A DNA stretch of 64,000 nt from Xestospongia bergquistia (Eukaryota; Porifera; Demospongiae; Haplosclerida; Petrosiidae): positions 2,857,001 to 2,921,000 of the forward strand of contig OZ014415.1 of NCBI GenBank assembly GCA_963965975.1, written 5' to 3'. Below, piece after piece: positions 1 to 11,429 of the stretch. Positions within the stretch are counted from its first letter, which is position 1, and each line of letters opens with the position of its first letter. The notes below the pieces were generated by a model. That model made no database searches, was not told where the DNA came from, and saw nothing but the letters and a program-made list of their open reading frames with translations. Made by a program: the position numbers and the translations under genes.

Positions 1-392
1 AATATCCATCATTACATCATGCCAGTACATGCACTTGTAAATGTTTCCAAGGCACTCATTTTGTCTTACTTGGAAATGGAAATCTTGGTATGTCCCCATT
101 TTAGTTATTTTATTATATATTATATTCTTTAGATTGCAAAGAGAATGAGGAAACTGTAGACAAATTGGACAATGTTTCAAAGTTCATGATGGTTATTATT
201 ACAATCATTAATTTTAACCTATATCCTTAATGTCTATCATCTGTGAATGTTTATTGTTTACAATGTTTGCATTAGATTTTTCAAAAAATATACCAAAATG
301 CCAAAACTAGATAAGAACAATTTTGCTACTCATTAGCAGACATATTGTTAATGTAGTATGACATATCTATTCAACCACCCATAAATACTATA

Positions 393-436
<44 letters not shown>

Positions 437-3120
437 ACATCAATGTCATGGTAATGTAAATTGTGCATCAAATATACTAACATTTTCTTGTTTAATTTCC
501 CAGAAATTGAAACATTTTATTTTTCCCATTTCTATTATTTAAAACATTTACTGCATATACTATTGGGAAATTTTAGTAATTGTACAGTGTTGTTGTCATA
601 TAGTAAACAACAAATCATTTAATGGTCAACATGATAGTAGATTAAAGATATGAAGTTTTTATTGTGTACATGCATATACTGTTCTTTAATTTGGTTATGT
701 GTATACCCACTTCATTTAAAACTTTAATTCATTTAACTTTTAACTATTAATAAAATGTAGTAGTAAATTCTTCAATTACATTGTTTATTGTGTTTTAATT
801 TAATTTTAATTCCTATTTTATATGATATAAGTCATTGGTATCAATACTAGTGAATTGTTAGTTGACAGAACTTATTATGACCATTTTGTCAACTGTACTG
901 TAACTGTATTTAGGAACTACATTATAGTGTACATTACTAATTACTTCAATGTATCATTTTCCAAAAGAATGTTAATATAATAAAGATATGACTATATTAG
1001 AACATTTTAATAAAAAATATCACATTTAAGTAACAAGTATACAAATTGTATAACTGCAATATCTAGATATTAGTATAGTAACATAAATACCTAAATATCA
1101 TTTAGTAGTATATAGTCTATACATCACAAATATACTATAATAATTAAGCTATTACATACTTGTAGAGTAACAGTAGTATTATTAACAATTGATTTGGAAT
1201 TAGCTGTTAGTTCTTACTATAACTGTAATATGTTATACTGTAATACTAAAATTTCTGTTACTATCATTATTTGAAATACTTAAGTGAATCTCTTAAGTCT
1301 AATGGAAAGCATCGCAGATATCTGTATCATCAAGTAAACTTGAATATATAGTTATAAATGTCTTTTGAAACATTGGATGTAGAGTCTTTTAATTTTATTC
1401 AAACCTATGTTAGTGCTGTCAATGGTGTTTTTAATTGTTAAACATATTAAAATAACATGTTGTACTTATATCATCAGTTTCTCATGAAATTATTAATTAC
1501 AAAAGGTACTAATGATTGTTGTTATTATCAGTACCTTTTATAATTTATAATTACAAAAGGTACTAATGATTATTGGCAGTGACTATTTGTCTAGCAGGAT
1601 ATCCATACTTTGTTGTGTATTGGAATATACAGCAACAAGTTGTCAGACAAACATCCATTACCTATATAATAATATTCATTACTGATATTGTGTACAAACT
1701 GTTACAATGTAGTTATGAATACATGTATACTATTATAAATTATAACACACACATAAATATATGTATATCTGAACCCAATTTGTAGTACAAATTATTAAGG
1801 AATTTTAAGCAAGAAGGGAGAGCAATGGACGTATAGTAAGGAAATACAGGGACTAACTGACTTTTAAGGGATTGTCATATCTATAAGCTTTCTGAGAATG
1901 ACAGTAAACAAGCAAATAAAATAAAATTTATGGTATTTTGTTAGTAATAATTAAATGGATATTATATGTAATCATGAAATTAGCTTACGATGTATTGTAA
2001 AGTGAATTGGATAGAAAAAATATCAACTTAATATTCAACGAAAGAACAGAACACATACACCATAAAAAAAAAAAAGAAAGTATAAAGAGTATTGAATTAT
2101 TATAATAAGCATACTGTTCATAGTATTACACTAGGACATAATATGATTAATACTAATAATGTAGTACTATAATTTACTCATATTAGTTATAATGTGGTTA
2201 TGCAGTATTGTCATGTTTATGTTACACTCAGTACAATTTACATTTGTTGGTTGTTGTGTGACACAATTACCCTCCTCCACAAACTGGATTATAACTTTAT
2301 CCTAGTATTTTCTCTTTGGAAGAAGGAATATACTATGACAAAGATATAATATATTTTTTGAGGGTAATTGTGTCACACTATATCCAACATTGACAATTGC
2401 ATAAACACTATCAAAGTCTGTAACTATGTCATAATAATTGTAGTTTTTTTTTGGGTTCTCTGACTCGTTACATAGTCATATTCATAGCTAAAAATTATAC
2501 TGACTGCGTTATAAATAATGCATTGGAGAGATAGCACCTGTAACATTAATTTTGATTCTCACACTTTTTAATAGTGTCATTGTCATGGATATCCTCAATT
2601 AAATCCGTTGTCATAATCATAGATTAATTAAATACAAGTACCATCTGTGTCTATTGTTGCTGTTAGTTCATGTTTTATAGTACACAGATTATGAAATTCA
2701 TATACATCTAACACTGAATTCCTTCATATATGATTGAGCAATATGTACATATTAGGAAATAGGAATACATGTCATATAATTATTCCTCATTTGTGAAGAA
2801 ACAGAAAATTGTTTGAATAATTGATTAAGTTAGTAGCTAGTAGAGGAAGCTAATTTATCAAATTACAAAACACATACATTCTCATTATATAAAAGTTAAT
2901 CTTGAATATTTTTGAATAAACTTATAAAATTAAGTTAGTAGAGGCTGTACAGGAAAGTAGTTTCTCAAAAATTATTATAGTATTATAAAACATTTTATAT
3001 TATTGTCTTATTATACAAAAAAATAATCTAGAATATTTTTACACAAACTTTACAATTGATTGCATACTGTTGAAAATTAATGAAACTAGCTAGAATGAAG
3101 ATAGAAATAATAAATCATTA
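1..3120. other. AT-rich stretch without recognised genes
   Basis: I see no coding region that I can support. Open frames here are short, mostly start at non-ATG codons, and resemble no family I know. The stretch holds an (AT)n tract near 389-434, a short direct and inverted repeat built on a tacaaaaggtac core around 1498-1570, and a foldback structure at 2247-2388 that is listed separately. Confidence 0.6.
2247..2388. repeat. Foldback (inverted repeat) element
   Basis: The 19-bp arm gtgtgacacaattaccctc (2256-2274) recurs as its exact reverse complement at 2360-2378, with looser pairing further out (ttggttgttg against a matching right arm) and a loop of about 85 bp. This is the size and shape of a small MITE or foldback element. 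No target duplication was identified. Confidence 0.5.
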
Positions 3121-3129
3121 TAATAACTT

Positions 3130-3745
3130 TTTTATAAATTATTTTCATCTTCTGGGTGTATATGTCTAGCAATGTCTGATTGAACCATTTACATTGCTCC
3201 ACATTCCCACTCTCTAAGTCATTTGGTTCTTCCTTTAATTTATAAATCTGATGAAATATTAAACTGCTTGAGTTGCAATCTCTATATTTTGATGAATTGC
3301 ATTAGAGTAATTCATTTCAAGACATTTTAAGATTATTAGAAGAACTTACAAATTGCAGTTATGGGTCACAAGTTTAGCAGTCAGTTTCAAAATAATATAA
3401 ACTTCCTTAACATTCTCTGTTTAATTAATAACATTGTTCCCTTTTTGTGAGTCTTCAATACTTCCATCAATGACTCACCACAATGGTCACTGTCTTTGTT
3501 GTACCTTTAACTCTTGAGCCTACATGTTATAAATCATATCAATATATATTGATGATTTATTCTGTACTTATTAAATATTGGAAGAGAAGTTGGACTCCAG
3601 ACTTTAAATCAGTGCTTTTTCTTAAAGAAAGTTGTTCACTTCTTTTATCTCTTGGAAGGACAATATCTAGTGGTAGAGCTGTAGATAACAGAACTTGTGT
3701 TGCAATAATGAGTACCACAGTTGTCTGTATTAAGAATATTCATTT
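3130..3745 (-). pseudogene. Decayed copy D of the small secreted three-exon protein family
   Basis: All three exons of the family seen at 3993-4622 and 10704-11335 can be traced on the minus strand, but the reading frame is broken. Exon 1-like sequence (about 3555-3735) still encodes a hydrophobic stretch followed by STALPL and DLKSGVQL, but its frame does not begin at a usable ATG. Exon 2-like sequence (about 3340-3490) needs a frame change and contains stops before KLTAKLVTHNCN and a donor-like gtaagt. An exon 3-like tail (about 3140-3240) retains a C-K-W-F motif matching the C-D-W-L of the intact copies. It is more divergent from the intact genes than they are from each other, so it is an older loss. 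Confidence 0.65.
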
Positions 3746-3992
3746 ATTGATTAATTGAACCTTCATTATTTTATATACTTAGTAGTATGAAAAGCACCAA
3801 TGTGTAAGGAAATTATCCAATGAGATTGGTATAAATAGAAGTTATTATATAACATCACGATATTTTATTTTATTCTAATATTTAAAAGAATGAATTTATA
3901 GTCTTAAATAAAAATGTTTAATAAAAAGTATTATGTCATTAGATTAATTAATAAGTGGCTTCTTATAAAAGGTAAATACAATTTCATTATTC

Positions 3993-4622
3993 TTAACATA
4001 TCCTGACATTTAAATATGGTAGTTTCTTTAGGAGCCAGCCACATTTTTTCACTGTGTGACTGGTAATGTCACTTAATTTATTCCAGTATTTGTTGATTGC
4101 ATAAAAGGTCAACAACTTGTACTGTAGCTCGGGAATATTTGAAGTACAACTTAGTGATTTGTTGCTTTTAACAGATTTGATCTATAATCAGAAGACAATT
4201 AAACATTAAAACATTTAAATTATAATAACTTACATAATTGCAATGATAGTACAGAAGTTTTGTTGTTAGTTCCACTACACTTAGGAGCTTAATGTTATTG
4301 AAATCATCTTCTTCAACTGTTTGCAAAAACTCTGTTCCCTCTCTGTTTAATTTTAAGATCTCATACATACTGTTACAACTGATAGCATCATCACAGTTCA
4401 ATATCTACCAAAAACAAAATAATAATATCAATGCTACTAACCTATGACTGAGCTTACCAAATATTCTTTGAGGGCTTGAACTCCAGATTTTACATCAGTA
4501 ACTTTCATTTTTGAAAGTTCATTGCTTTGTTTATCTCTTGAAAGAACATTGCCTAGTGGTAGAGCTGTAGATAACAGAACTTGTACTGAAAGACTTAGCA
4601 CTACAATTGCTCTAATCTGCAT
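3993..4622 (-). CDS. Small secreted helical protein, copy A (174 aa, three exons)
   Basis: I do not recognise a named family. Exons on the minus strand: 4622-4458 (55 codons), 4404-4234 (57 codons) and 4181-3993 (62 codons plus TAA). All introns are GT-AG, short (53 bp each) and phase 0. The ATG is followed by a clear signal peptide (MQIRAIVVLSLSVQVLLSTA, cleavage likely before LPLG). The mature part of about 154 residues looks mainly alpha-helical, with six cysteines outside the signal peptide: NCDD, ISCN, YHCN, LSCT, KKCGW and a final C-terminal C. Copy B at 10704-11335 has the same structure and is very similar. A TATA box lies about 95 bp upstream. Secretion is well supported. A role as a helical signalling or defence protein is inference from size, cysteines and intron phase. 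Confidence 0.75.
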
Positions 4623-4716
4623 TATGAGTCTTTTCTCTTAGCAACAGTGGTATTCTTGATTATTAATTACTTTGGATTAATTTTGTATCTGATGTAATGA
4701 TCACTGGTTCCATTTA

Positions 4717-4722
4717 TTTATA
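4717..4722 (-). promoter_or_regulatory. TATA box of secreted protein copy A
   Basis: TATAAA on the minus strand about 95 bp upstream of the ATG at 4622. The surrounding block (ATATAAATAAATGG, then GTGATCATTA) is shared with the same place upstream of copy B at 11423-11428, which argues for a conserved core promoter. Confidence 0.55.
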
Positions 4723-4739
4723 TCAAAATAATGTCGAAA

Positions 4740-5387
4740 CTGTTTGTATAATTAACAAACAATGAGGTACCTTCATGTCAGACATTGTTAGTGACATGAC
4801 AGTAACATAGTTTTAACAATCACTTCCTAATTTCAATGTAACTGTTTACTTGCATAACACCAAGGGCATCAAAACAAATAGTCGTTTTATCAACAGTTGC
4901 TGGCTTAATGAAATTAATAATTAATTCAAATATGTAGTATGTAAGAACAATCATAACACTGCTACAACTACACAACCAATGATAGATGATAAAAGATAAC
5001 ACATGAGGTTAGCTAAAGAGAGGAGCTAATGCACAAACTGAGAATTTATTCTCATATGGAATCCAATAATATATAAGTTATAGTTATAAATAACCATTTG
5101 TGTTTTGTTTATAACTATCCACCACCAAGCTGGATAGTGTGATGTTAGGGAAATCCTCTACAAATATTTTAAGGATAGTGTTTATTTTAGAACAACAATT
5201 TATGATATCAGTGATATGCATTTGAAAAGAACATAGACATTTCAAAGCACTCTTTTGGTTTTCTAAAAATTGTCAAATGATTACTAGAACATTAACTAAG
5301 AACAACTTATGTATAATTATGCATTATCTTCTAGTATAGTATATAAATCCTATGAAGAATGTAGAACATTATAAGCCTGGAGTCATC

Positions 5388-5456
<69 letters not shown>

Positions 5457-7040
5457 AACTAGCATAGAAACATACACCTAACATAAACTATTGTGCTCCT
5501 ATTACATGATACTTACTGAATTACAACTTATAACTTTAGACTACTACCTATATACTATTAGAGTAATGGAAATATTGGTTATTTACTTCAATTTGAGTAA
5601 AAACAATGCAACTACATAGAGACATATTGGATTCCCTCATACCAGGTATAAATTGTTATTTATAAACAAATTTTCACAGTATAGGCTGTAATGTTATAAT
5701 GTAGTTGATATTACTATACTAATATAGATATTCATAATCTATAAAATTTATGGTTATCTACAGTACAAATTGTTGAGAATTTTTTTTAAGGAGGAAGAGG
5801 GAAAATGTCTATATCATAAGGGGATGATACAGGAAAAAGGAAGTGGAGAATGACCCAATTGCCATGCTTATAATCATTTTAAGAATGATTGTTTACAGGA
5901 GGCAGCAAGTTTACATAGCCAGACATTTATATTTTGATTGACATACTGTTAAATTAAATTAATTTTTACTATCGGAACAGTCTTTTAACATGGCAGCAAA
6001 AACAACAACAACAATACTTCCACTTCCGTTACCTACATATGATGTAATGTGTGCAATGTCAACTTAATGTTCAATAAAACAAACAGGAAACGATTCTCTC
6101 TAAACCAAAACAAAGTAGGAAGAGTATAAACATATTGAAATAGTAAACTATTCCTGGTATTATATCTAGTTATTTTAAGAATATGGATGATACTAATAAT
6201 CTATTACTATCATTAGTTATCAAATTTGTAGTATTTAATACACTATATACACAGTTGATCCATACTTTGTAGTTGGCAGTCAAAACTATTTCATTAACTG
6301 CTTCATTTCTTTAGTCATTTATGCTCACTATAGTAACCTTAATGGACTATACCATGGTTAGTTTACTTTTTTCACACTCATTACCATTATCGTGGTCATG
6401 TAGTAATATAATGGTGTATTCTCAAGGAATTTGTTCTACTGTTAGAGTTTATTGTTAACATATCCTCTACAATACCAATACTGGATTATGGCAATCATTC
6501 CAATTAACATATCTTTCATTGTATTGAAAGTATAATATTGCAATGAAACATTATATCGTTATACAATTCCAAATATTGTATACAACTTTTATAATACTAT
6601 ATTAATAACTTAATATATCAGCCAATTATTCTCTTCACATTATATTATAAATAATTTTATTTATTTAGTTTTCTTCTTTGTAGATACCACACATCAATAG
6701 CAATACAAATGGAGAGTCAGTTACACTGGTCATAAAAATGCTAACCATAAAGTATACTTTCTTATGATCTCTCTAGACTATATATGATCATAGACTTAGA
6801 TACACAAATATAATGTTTCATTCTCATTATACTCAATGTAGTTTAACCACAACCGAAATGATTTATCATATATACATTAAATATTATTTTATTATCAATG
6901 TCTATATATGACAGTATGGTTTAGTCAGGTCAATGAGGCATCTATTACTTTACAGTATTTGCTCCGCTAGTGCTCTTAATACTTACATTATTCTCTCATA
7001 TCATGAAAGCAGCATCTGTTCACCTGTGTAACATTGTGAT
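4740..7040. other. Intergenic stretch, no gene seen
   Basis: Only AT-rich sequence, including a pure (AT)n tract at about 5391-5452. Short open frames at 4820-5002 and elsewhere resemble nothing I know and have no supporting splice or signal features. Confidence 0.55.
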
Positions 7041-8735
7041 TAATATTAATGCATCCTTAATGAAAGTTGATATCATAGTTACAGGGTGAATTATCTACAT
7101 CAAATAATATATCATTAAGAAGAGAAAATAAGGACTATTATATAATTAATGACAATGAAAGTTGATATCATGCATAGTCAGTGGTGAATTATCTACATCA
7201 AATATTATATTAGGAAGTGAAAATAAGGACTATTATATAATTAATGTCAATGAAAGTTGATATCATAGTCAGTGGATGAGTTATCTACATAGGTTATTAG
7301 GAAGAGGAAATAAGGACTATTATAGAATTAAGGTGTTGGTATGGTGGCGTTAATAATATTCATAGCTTAACTTTTTTTCTATTATAATTTCTATATCTTT
7401 TCTTGTTTTAATAAAATCCTTTGACTGCTACATTATATCAATGGTTATCAACTTCGATAAAAAATTTAAAACAATTGCATGTATCAATCAAGAGTTACTG
7501 GAGTAACAGTATACAGAACAAAGGTACATTTTTCTAAAAACGCCTTATAGGTAGAGATTAGAAACTTACCTTGCTATTACAGTTATATGAGATCTATAAT
7601 CCTATGAAAGCTTTTTTGAATTACTGCTATACTTTCTGAGATACACTAATCAGAGTCAAATCTTTGAGAGCCTTCGGAAAATCGAACGCCATTTTAAAAA
7701 ATTGGCTTCATAGGATTACTCGTATACATGTTGGGTAGGGTTGTTCAAGATTTCTTACCTGTGCGTAGTATTAGAGCTGAGATAAATGTACCTTAGTACA
7801 ACAGTTTGTACTTGCTCATTAACTTTAGCTACGAAACCCTCTGGAATGTGAGAGGTATGGCATTATCTTGGAACCACGCCCATGTTAATAATAGGTGAAA
7901 TCTATTGGCAATATAGCTTAGAATGCAAACCAACCACAAATATGTGTTAATGAGTGTGTTATGAATGTTATGAATATAGTATGAATATTTTTATAATAAA
8001 ATTTATTTGGCTTCAGACTTCCACAATACCGCCACCTTAATGTCAATGAAAGTTGATATCATAGTCAGTTGATGAATTATCTACATCAAATATTATATCG
8101 TTAGGAAGAGAAAATAAGGACTATTATATAATTAATGTCAATGAAAGTTGATATCATAGTTAGTGGATGAATTATCTACATCAAATATTATATTATTAGG
8201 AAGAGGAGATAAGGACTATTATACAATTAATGTCAATGAAAGTTGATATCATAGTCAGTGGATCAATTATCTACATCAAATATTATATCATTAGGAAGAG
8301 AAAATAAGGACTATTATATAATTAATGTCAATTAAAGTTGATATCATAGTTAGTGGATGAATTATCTACATCAAATATTATATTATTAGGAAGAGGAGAT
8401 AAGGACTATTATACAATTAATGTCAATGAAAGTTGATATCATAGTCAGTGGATCAATTATCTACATCAAATATTATATCATTAGGAAGAGAAAATAAGCA
8501 CTATTTTATAATTAATGTCAATGAAAGTTGATATCATAGTCAGTGGGTGAATTATCTACATCAAATATTATAATATTAAGAAGAGGAAATAAAGACTATT
8601 ATACAATTAATGTCAATGAAAGTTGATATCATAGTCAGTGGGTGAATTATCTAAATCAAACATTACATCATTAGGGAGAGGAAATAACCACTATTATAAA
8701 TATTGTATTATTGGAAGAGGAAATAGCCACTATTA
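7040..8735. repeat. Satellite-like tandem array, about 95-bp unit, 10 or more copies
   Basis: Units start with tgaaagttgatatcat at about 7061, 7156, 7251, 8046, 8142, 8237, 8332, 8427, 8522 and 8617, a spacing of 94-97 bp. Each contains gaattatctacatcaaat and aaggactattata. Two successive 190-bp blocks (8142-8331 and 8332-8521) are nearly identical, so the array has a dimeric higher-order period. The array is split by a 705-bp insertion at 7332-8036. Confidence 0.9.
7332..8036. mobile_element. TTAA-flanked non-autonomous transposon (piggyBac-type) inside the 95-bp array
   Basis: The array unit reads gaattaatgtcaatg when uninterrupted. Here it reads gaaTTAA, then 705 bp, then TTAAtgtcaatg, giving a four-base TTAA duplication at 7328-7331 and 8037-8040. 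The ends are imperfect inverted repeats (GGTGTTGGTATGGTGG and, on the other strand, GGTGGCGGTATTGTGG). There is no transposase frame. A TTAA target is the hallmark of the piggyBac superfamily; assignment to it is from the target site only. Confidence 0.7.
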
Positions 8736-9768
8736 TAATTAACAAAGTAAATTTATTTGTACTTAAAGACATTAACGAGCCCCTTATATCATTAAGATTA
8801 TTTGATATGAATTGCTTAGACACTCTGCACTAACAATAATGTAGTTGTTATATAGCATTCAATAAAAAGAGAAAAAACAGCATTGTAATTAACCACAAGC
8901 ACTATTAATCACTAGTTCTGTATGCATACTAGATCTAGTTATTACATAAGATTTATAATACTCTATTCTATAGAATAAATGGCTTCATCCTACAAGCCTT
9001 CACATTTATGAGTAAACTAAAGATTGCTAATATACTTTTATTGAAGTATTGTTGCAATTGGCTACTCTATGCAAAGGGCATGTTCTTAGCAACATCATTA
9101 AAAAGTTTCCTTTCAAAACTTGACCTTTGGGTAACCTATATATATATATATATACATTATTAGTGTATACAGTGTTCACCACACCTGTGTTTACTTGTGT
9201 ATGAAACCTAGATAGTGAAGTTAGTAGGTAGGTCAGTGGATATGACTAAATCTCAATTTATGCCAAGAGTATCAATTTTGTAAGTTAGTAATCAAGCCAT
9301 TTGTCAATTGAATGTGGTTTTCTAAATAGCCTATTGTAAAATTGATTAAGAGCAGGTGAGGTCTTAATCTAAAATTTATTTTTAAGTTTGTGGTTATTGA
9401 CGTCATCTGAATCGTTTCTATATATAAAAACATCAAATTGAGTTCTATACTTGTGGGGAAGTAAGGATTTCATGTATTGTATATGTACTCACTATTGCAT
9501 GGGGATAGTTGATGGAGTCTGATCATGTATAGTAAATAATTAGTATACAGTTTTTAGAAACATGCAATATAGAAATGATTTTCTTGATCATGATTTGTTA
9601 TGACATTTATATAATATTGGAAGTGTATATTTTTAAATTTAATACAAAATATTATGTGTATCAAATTAATCATATGAAGTAAGTAAACAGTGGATGTTCA
9701 TAATAGAAAATAGTGTAGTAATATAATACAATTGTTTGTTTATAGTTTCGTTCAACACACTCTTAGTT

Positions 9769-10425
9769 TTAAAGCTGGCAGTATATGCTTGAGCCAGTAA
9801 CATTTTCCCATTGTGTTGGTGTTTTCATTATCTTTTTTCCTTTCAATGTTAGAATATGATGAAGTGTCAACAGCTTGTATTGTAATTCTCTAAATTTCAC
9901 TAAATGACAATCTAGTAATTCACTTTTGGTATAAACAGATTGTATCTGTATAGTAATAGAGTCATGCAATAATCATTAATACTTTCCAAAATTAAATAAC
10001 TTACAAAATTGCATTCAAAGGCCATCAGTTTTGCTGTCATTTTAAAAGCATTTGATACTTTCTTTTCACTGCTCTTAACAACATATATTGTATTTGAAAA
10101 CTCTGCTCCATTGTTATAAGTCTTGAATGATTCCACCATTAATCTCCCACAAAGGACATCATTGCACTTTAATTCTCAAGCCTACACAAATAAATCATAT
10201 CAGTAAAAATTATAGGACATATTCTTACTGACTAGATGTTGATAGATAAGTTGGACTCCATATTTTAAAACAGTAACTTTTGCTTTAGAAAGATCATTGC
10301 TATTTTTATCAACTCTTGGAAGGACAATAGTGATGTCTAGTGGTGAAGTAGTTAACAAATAATAAAACTTGTGTGGCAAAGATGAGTATCGCTATACAGT
10401 TTTCATTGTAGTTTCTGTTGGAAGT
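9769..10425 (-). pseudogene. Decayed copy C of the small secreted three-exon protein family
   Basis: The three-exon layout is intact but the coding frame is not. The first exon (about 10410-10240) starts ATG AAA ACT GTA and hits TAG at codon 5. Its remaining codons still resemble the leader (ILIFATQVLL). Exon 2 (about 10180-10005) reads well from KCNDVLC to the donor, including AKLMAFECNF. Exon 3 (9945-9769) keeps the LDC and LQYKLLTL blocks, then a one-base shift moves the conserved KCYWLK motif out of frame, so the frame ends early. Losses at both ends make this a pseudogene, younger or better preserved than copy D. Confidence 0.7.
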
Positions 10426-10703
10426 AGCTGAATTGAATGACTAATAAACAACAATGTATTTTTAAGCAAAAGTGCAGCTGTACTATTAATGTTGGGGAAA
10501 TCCTCAATGCAGTGTGATGATGTAATATTTCAATGGAACATTTGTTTTGATAAAATACATTAATTTTATTTATAAATAAATTATGTTTAGAAAAAATATA
10601 AAATGATATTATAAAAATGTACCAGAATATAGAAATAACAAGCTAGTAGTTAAATCTCTTTAATATATAATAAATTGTACATGTACTTTAAACAATTTTT
10701 TAG

Positions 10704-11335
10704 TTAACATATACTAAGATTTAAGTAAGGTAGTTTTCGTTTGAGCCAGTCACATTTTGTCACTGTGTTGCTGCTAATTCCACTTAATGCCTTTCTGAAT
10801 TTGTTCATTGCATAAAAGGTCAACAACCTGTGACGATGCTCTAGAATATTTGAAGTACAATCTAGTGATATATTGCTTTTAACAGATTCGATCTATAATC
10901 AGAAGACAATTAAACATTAAAACATTCAATTATAATAACTTACATAATTGCAATGATAGTACAGAAGTTTTGTTGTTAGTTCCACTACACTTAGGAGCTT
11001 AGTGTTATTGAAAACATCTCTTTCAACTGTTTGCAAAAACTCTGCTCCCTCTCTGTTTAATTTTAAAATCTCATACATATTGTTACAACTGATAGCATCA
11101 TCACAGTTCAATATTGTAATCTACAAAAAACAAAATAATATCAATGCTACTAACATATGATTAAGCTTACCAAAAATTCTTTGAGGGCTTGAACTCCAGA
11201 TTTTACATCAGTAACTTTCATTTTTGAAAGTTCATTGCTTTGTTTATCTCTTGAAAGAACATTGCCTAGTGGTAGAGCTGTAGATAACAGAACTTGTACT
11301 GAAAAGGTTAGCATTACAATTGCTCTAATCTGCAT
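10704..11335 (-). CDS. Small secreted helical protein, copy B (176 aa, three exons)
   Basis: Intact paralogue of copy A at 3993-4622. Exons on the minus strand: 11335-11171 (55 codons), 11120-10944 (59 codons) and 10892-10704 (62 codons plus TAA). Both introns are 50 bp, GT-AG and phase 0. The signal peptide MQIRAIVMLTFSVQVLLSTA is followed by LPLGNVLSRDK, nearly identical to copy A. The second exon starts two codons earlier than in copy A (ITILNC against ILNC). Six cysteines are at matching places and the C-terminal half is the most divergent part (HRHRLL against LQYKLL, SSNTVTKCDWLKR against SHTVKKCGWLLKK). No catalytic motif is visible. Function unknown; extracellular. Confidence 0.75.
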
Positions 11336-11422
11336 TATGAATGATTTCTTTTACTAGCAATAGTAGACAATCAATTCTTTGTTGACTTTGAAATCTGATA
11401 TAATGATCACAGATACCATTTA

Positions 11423-11428
11423 CTTATA
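11423..11428 (-). promoter_or_regulatory. TATA box of secreted protein copy B
   Basis: TATAAG on the minus strand about 90 bp upstream of the ATG at 11335, inside a block conserved with the copy A promoter. Confidence 0.5.
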
Positions 11429-11429
11429 T

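Noticed and set aside
1573..1785. 70-codon open frame on the plus strand
   Set aside because: Starts at TTG, has no homology, and lies in AT-rich DNA where such frames are expected by chance.
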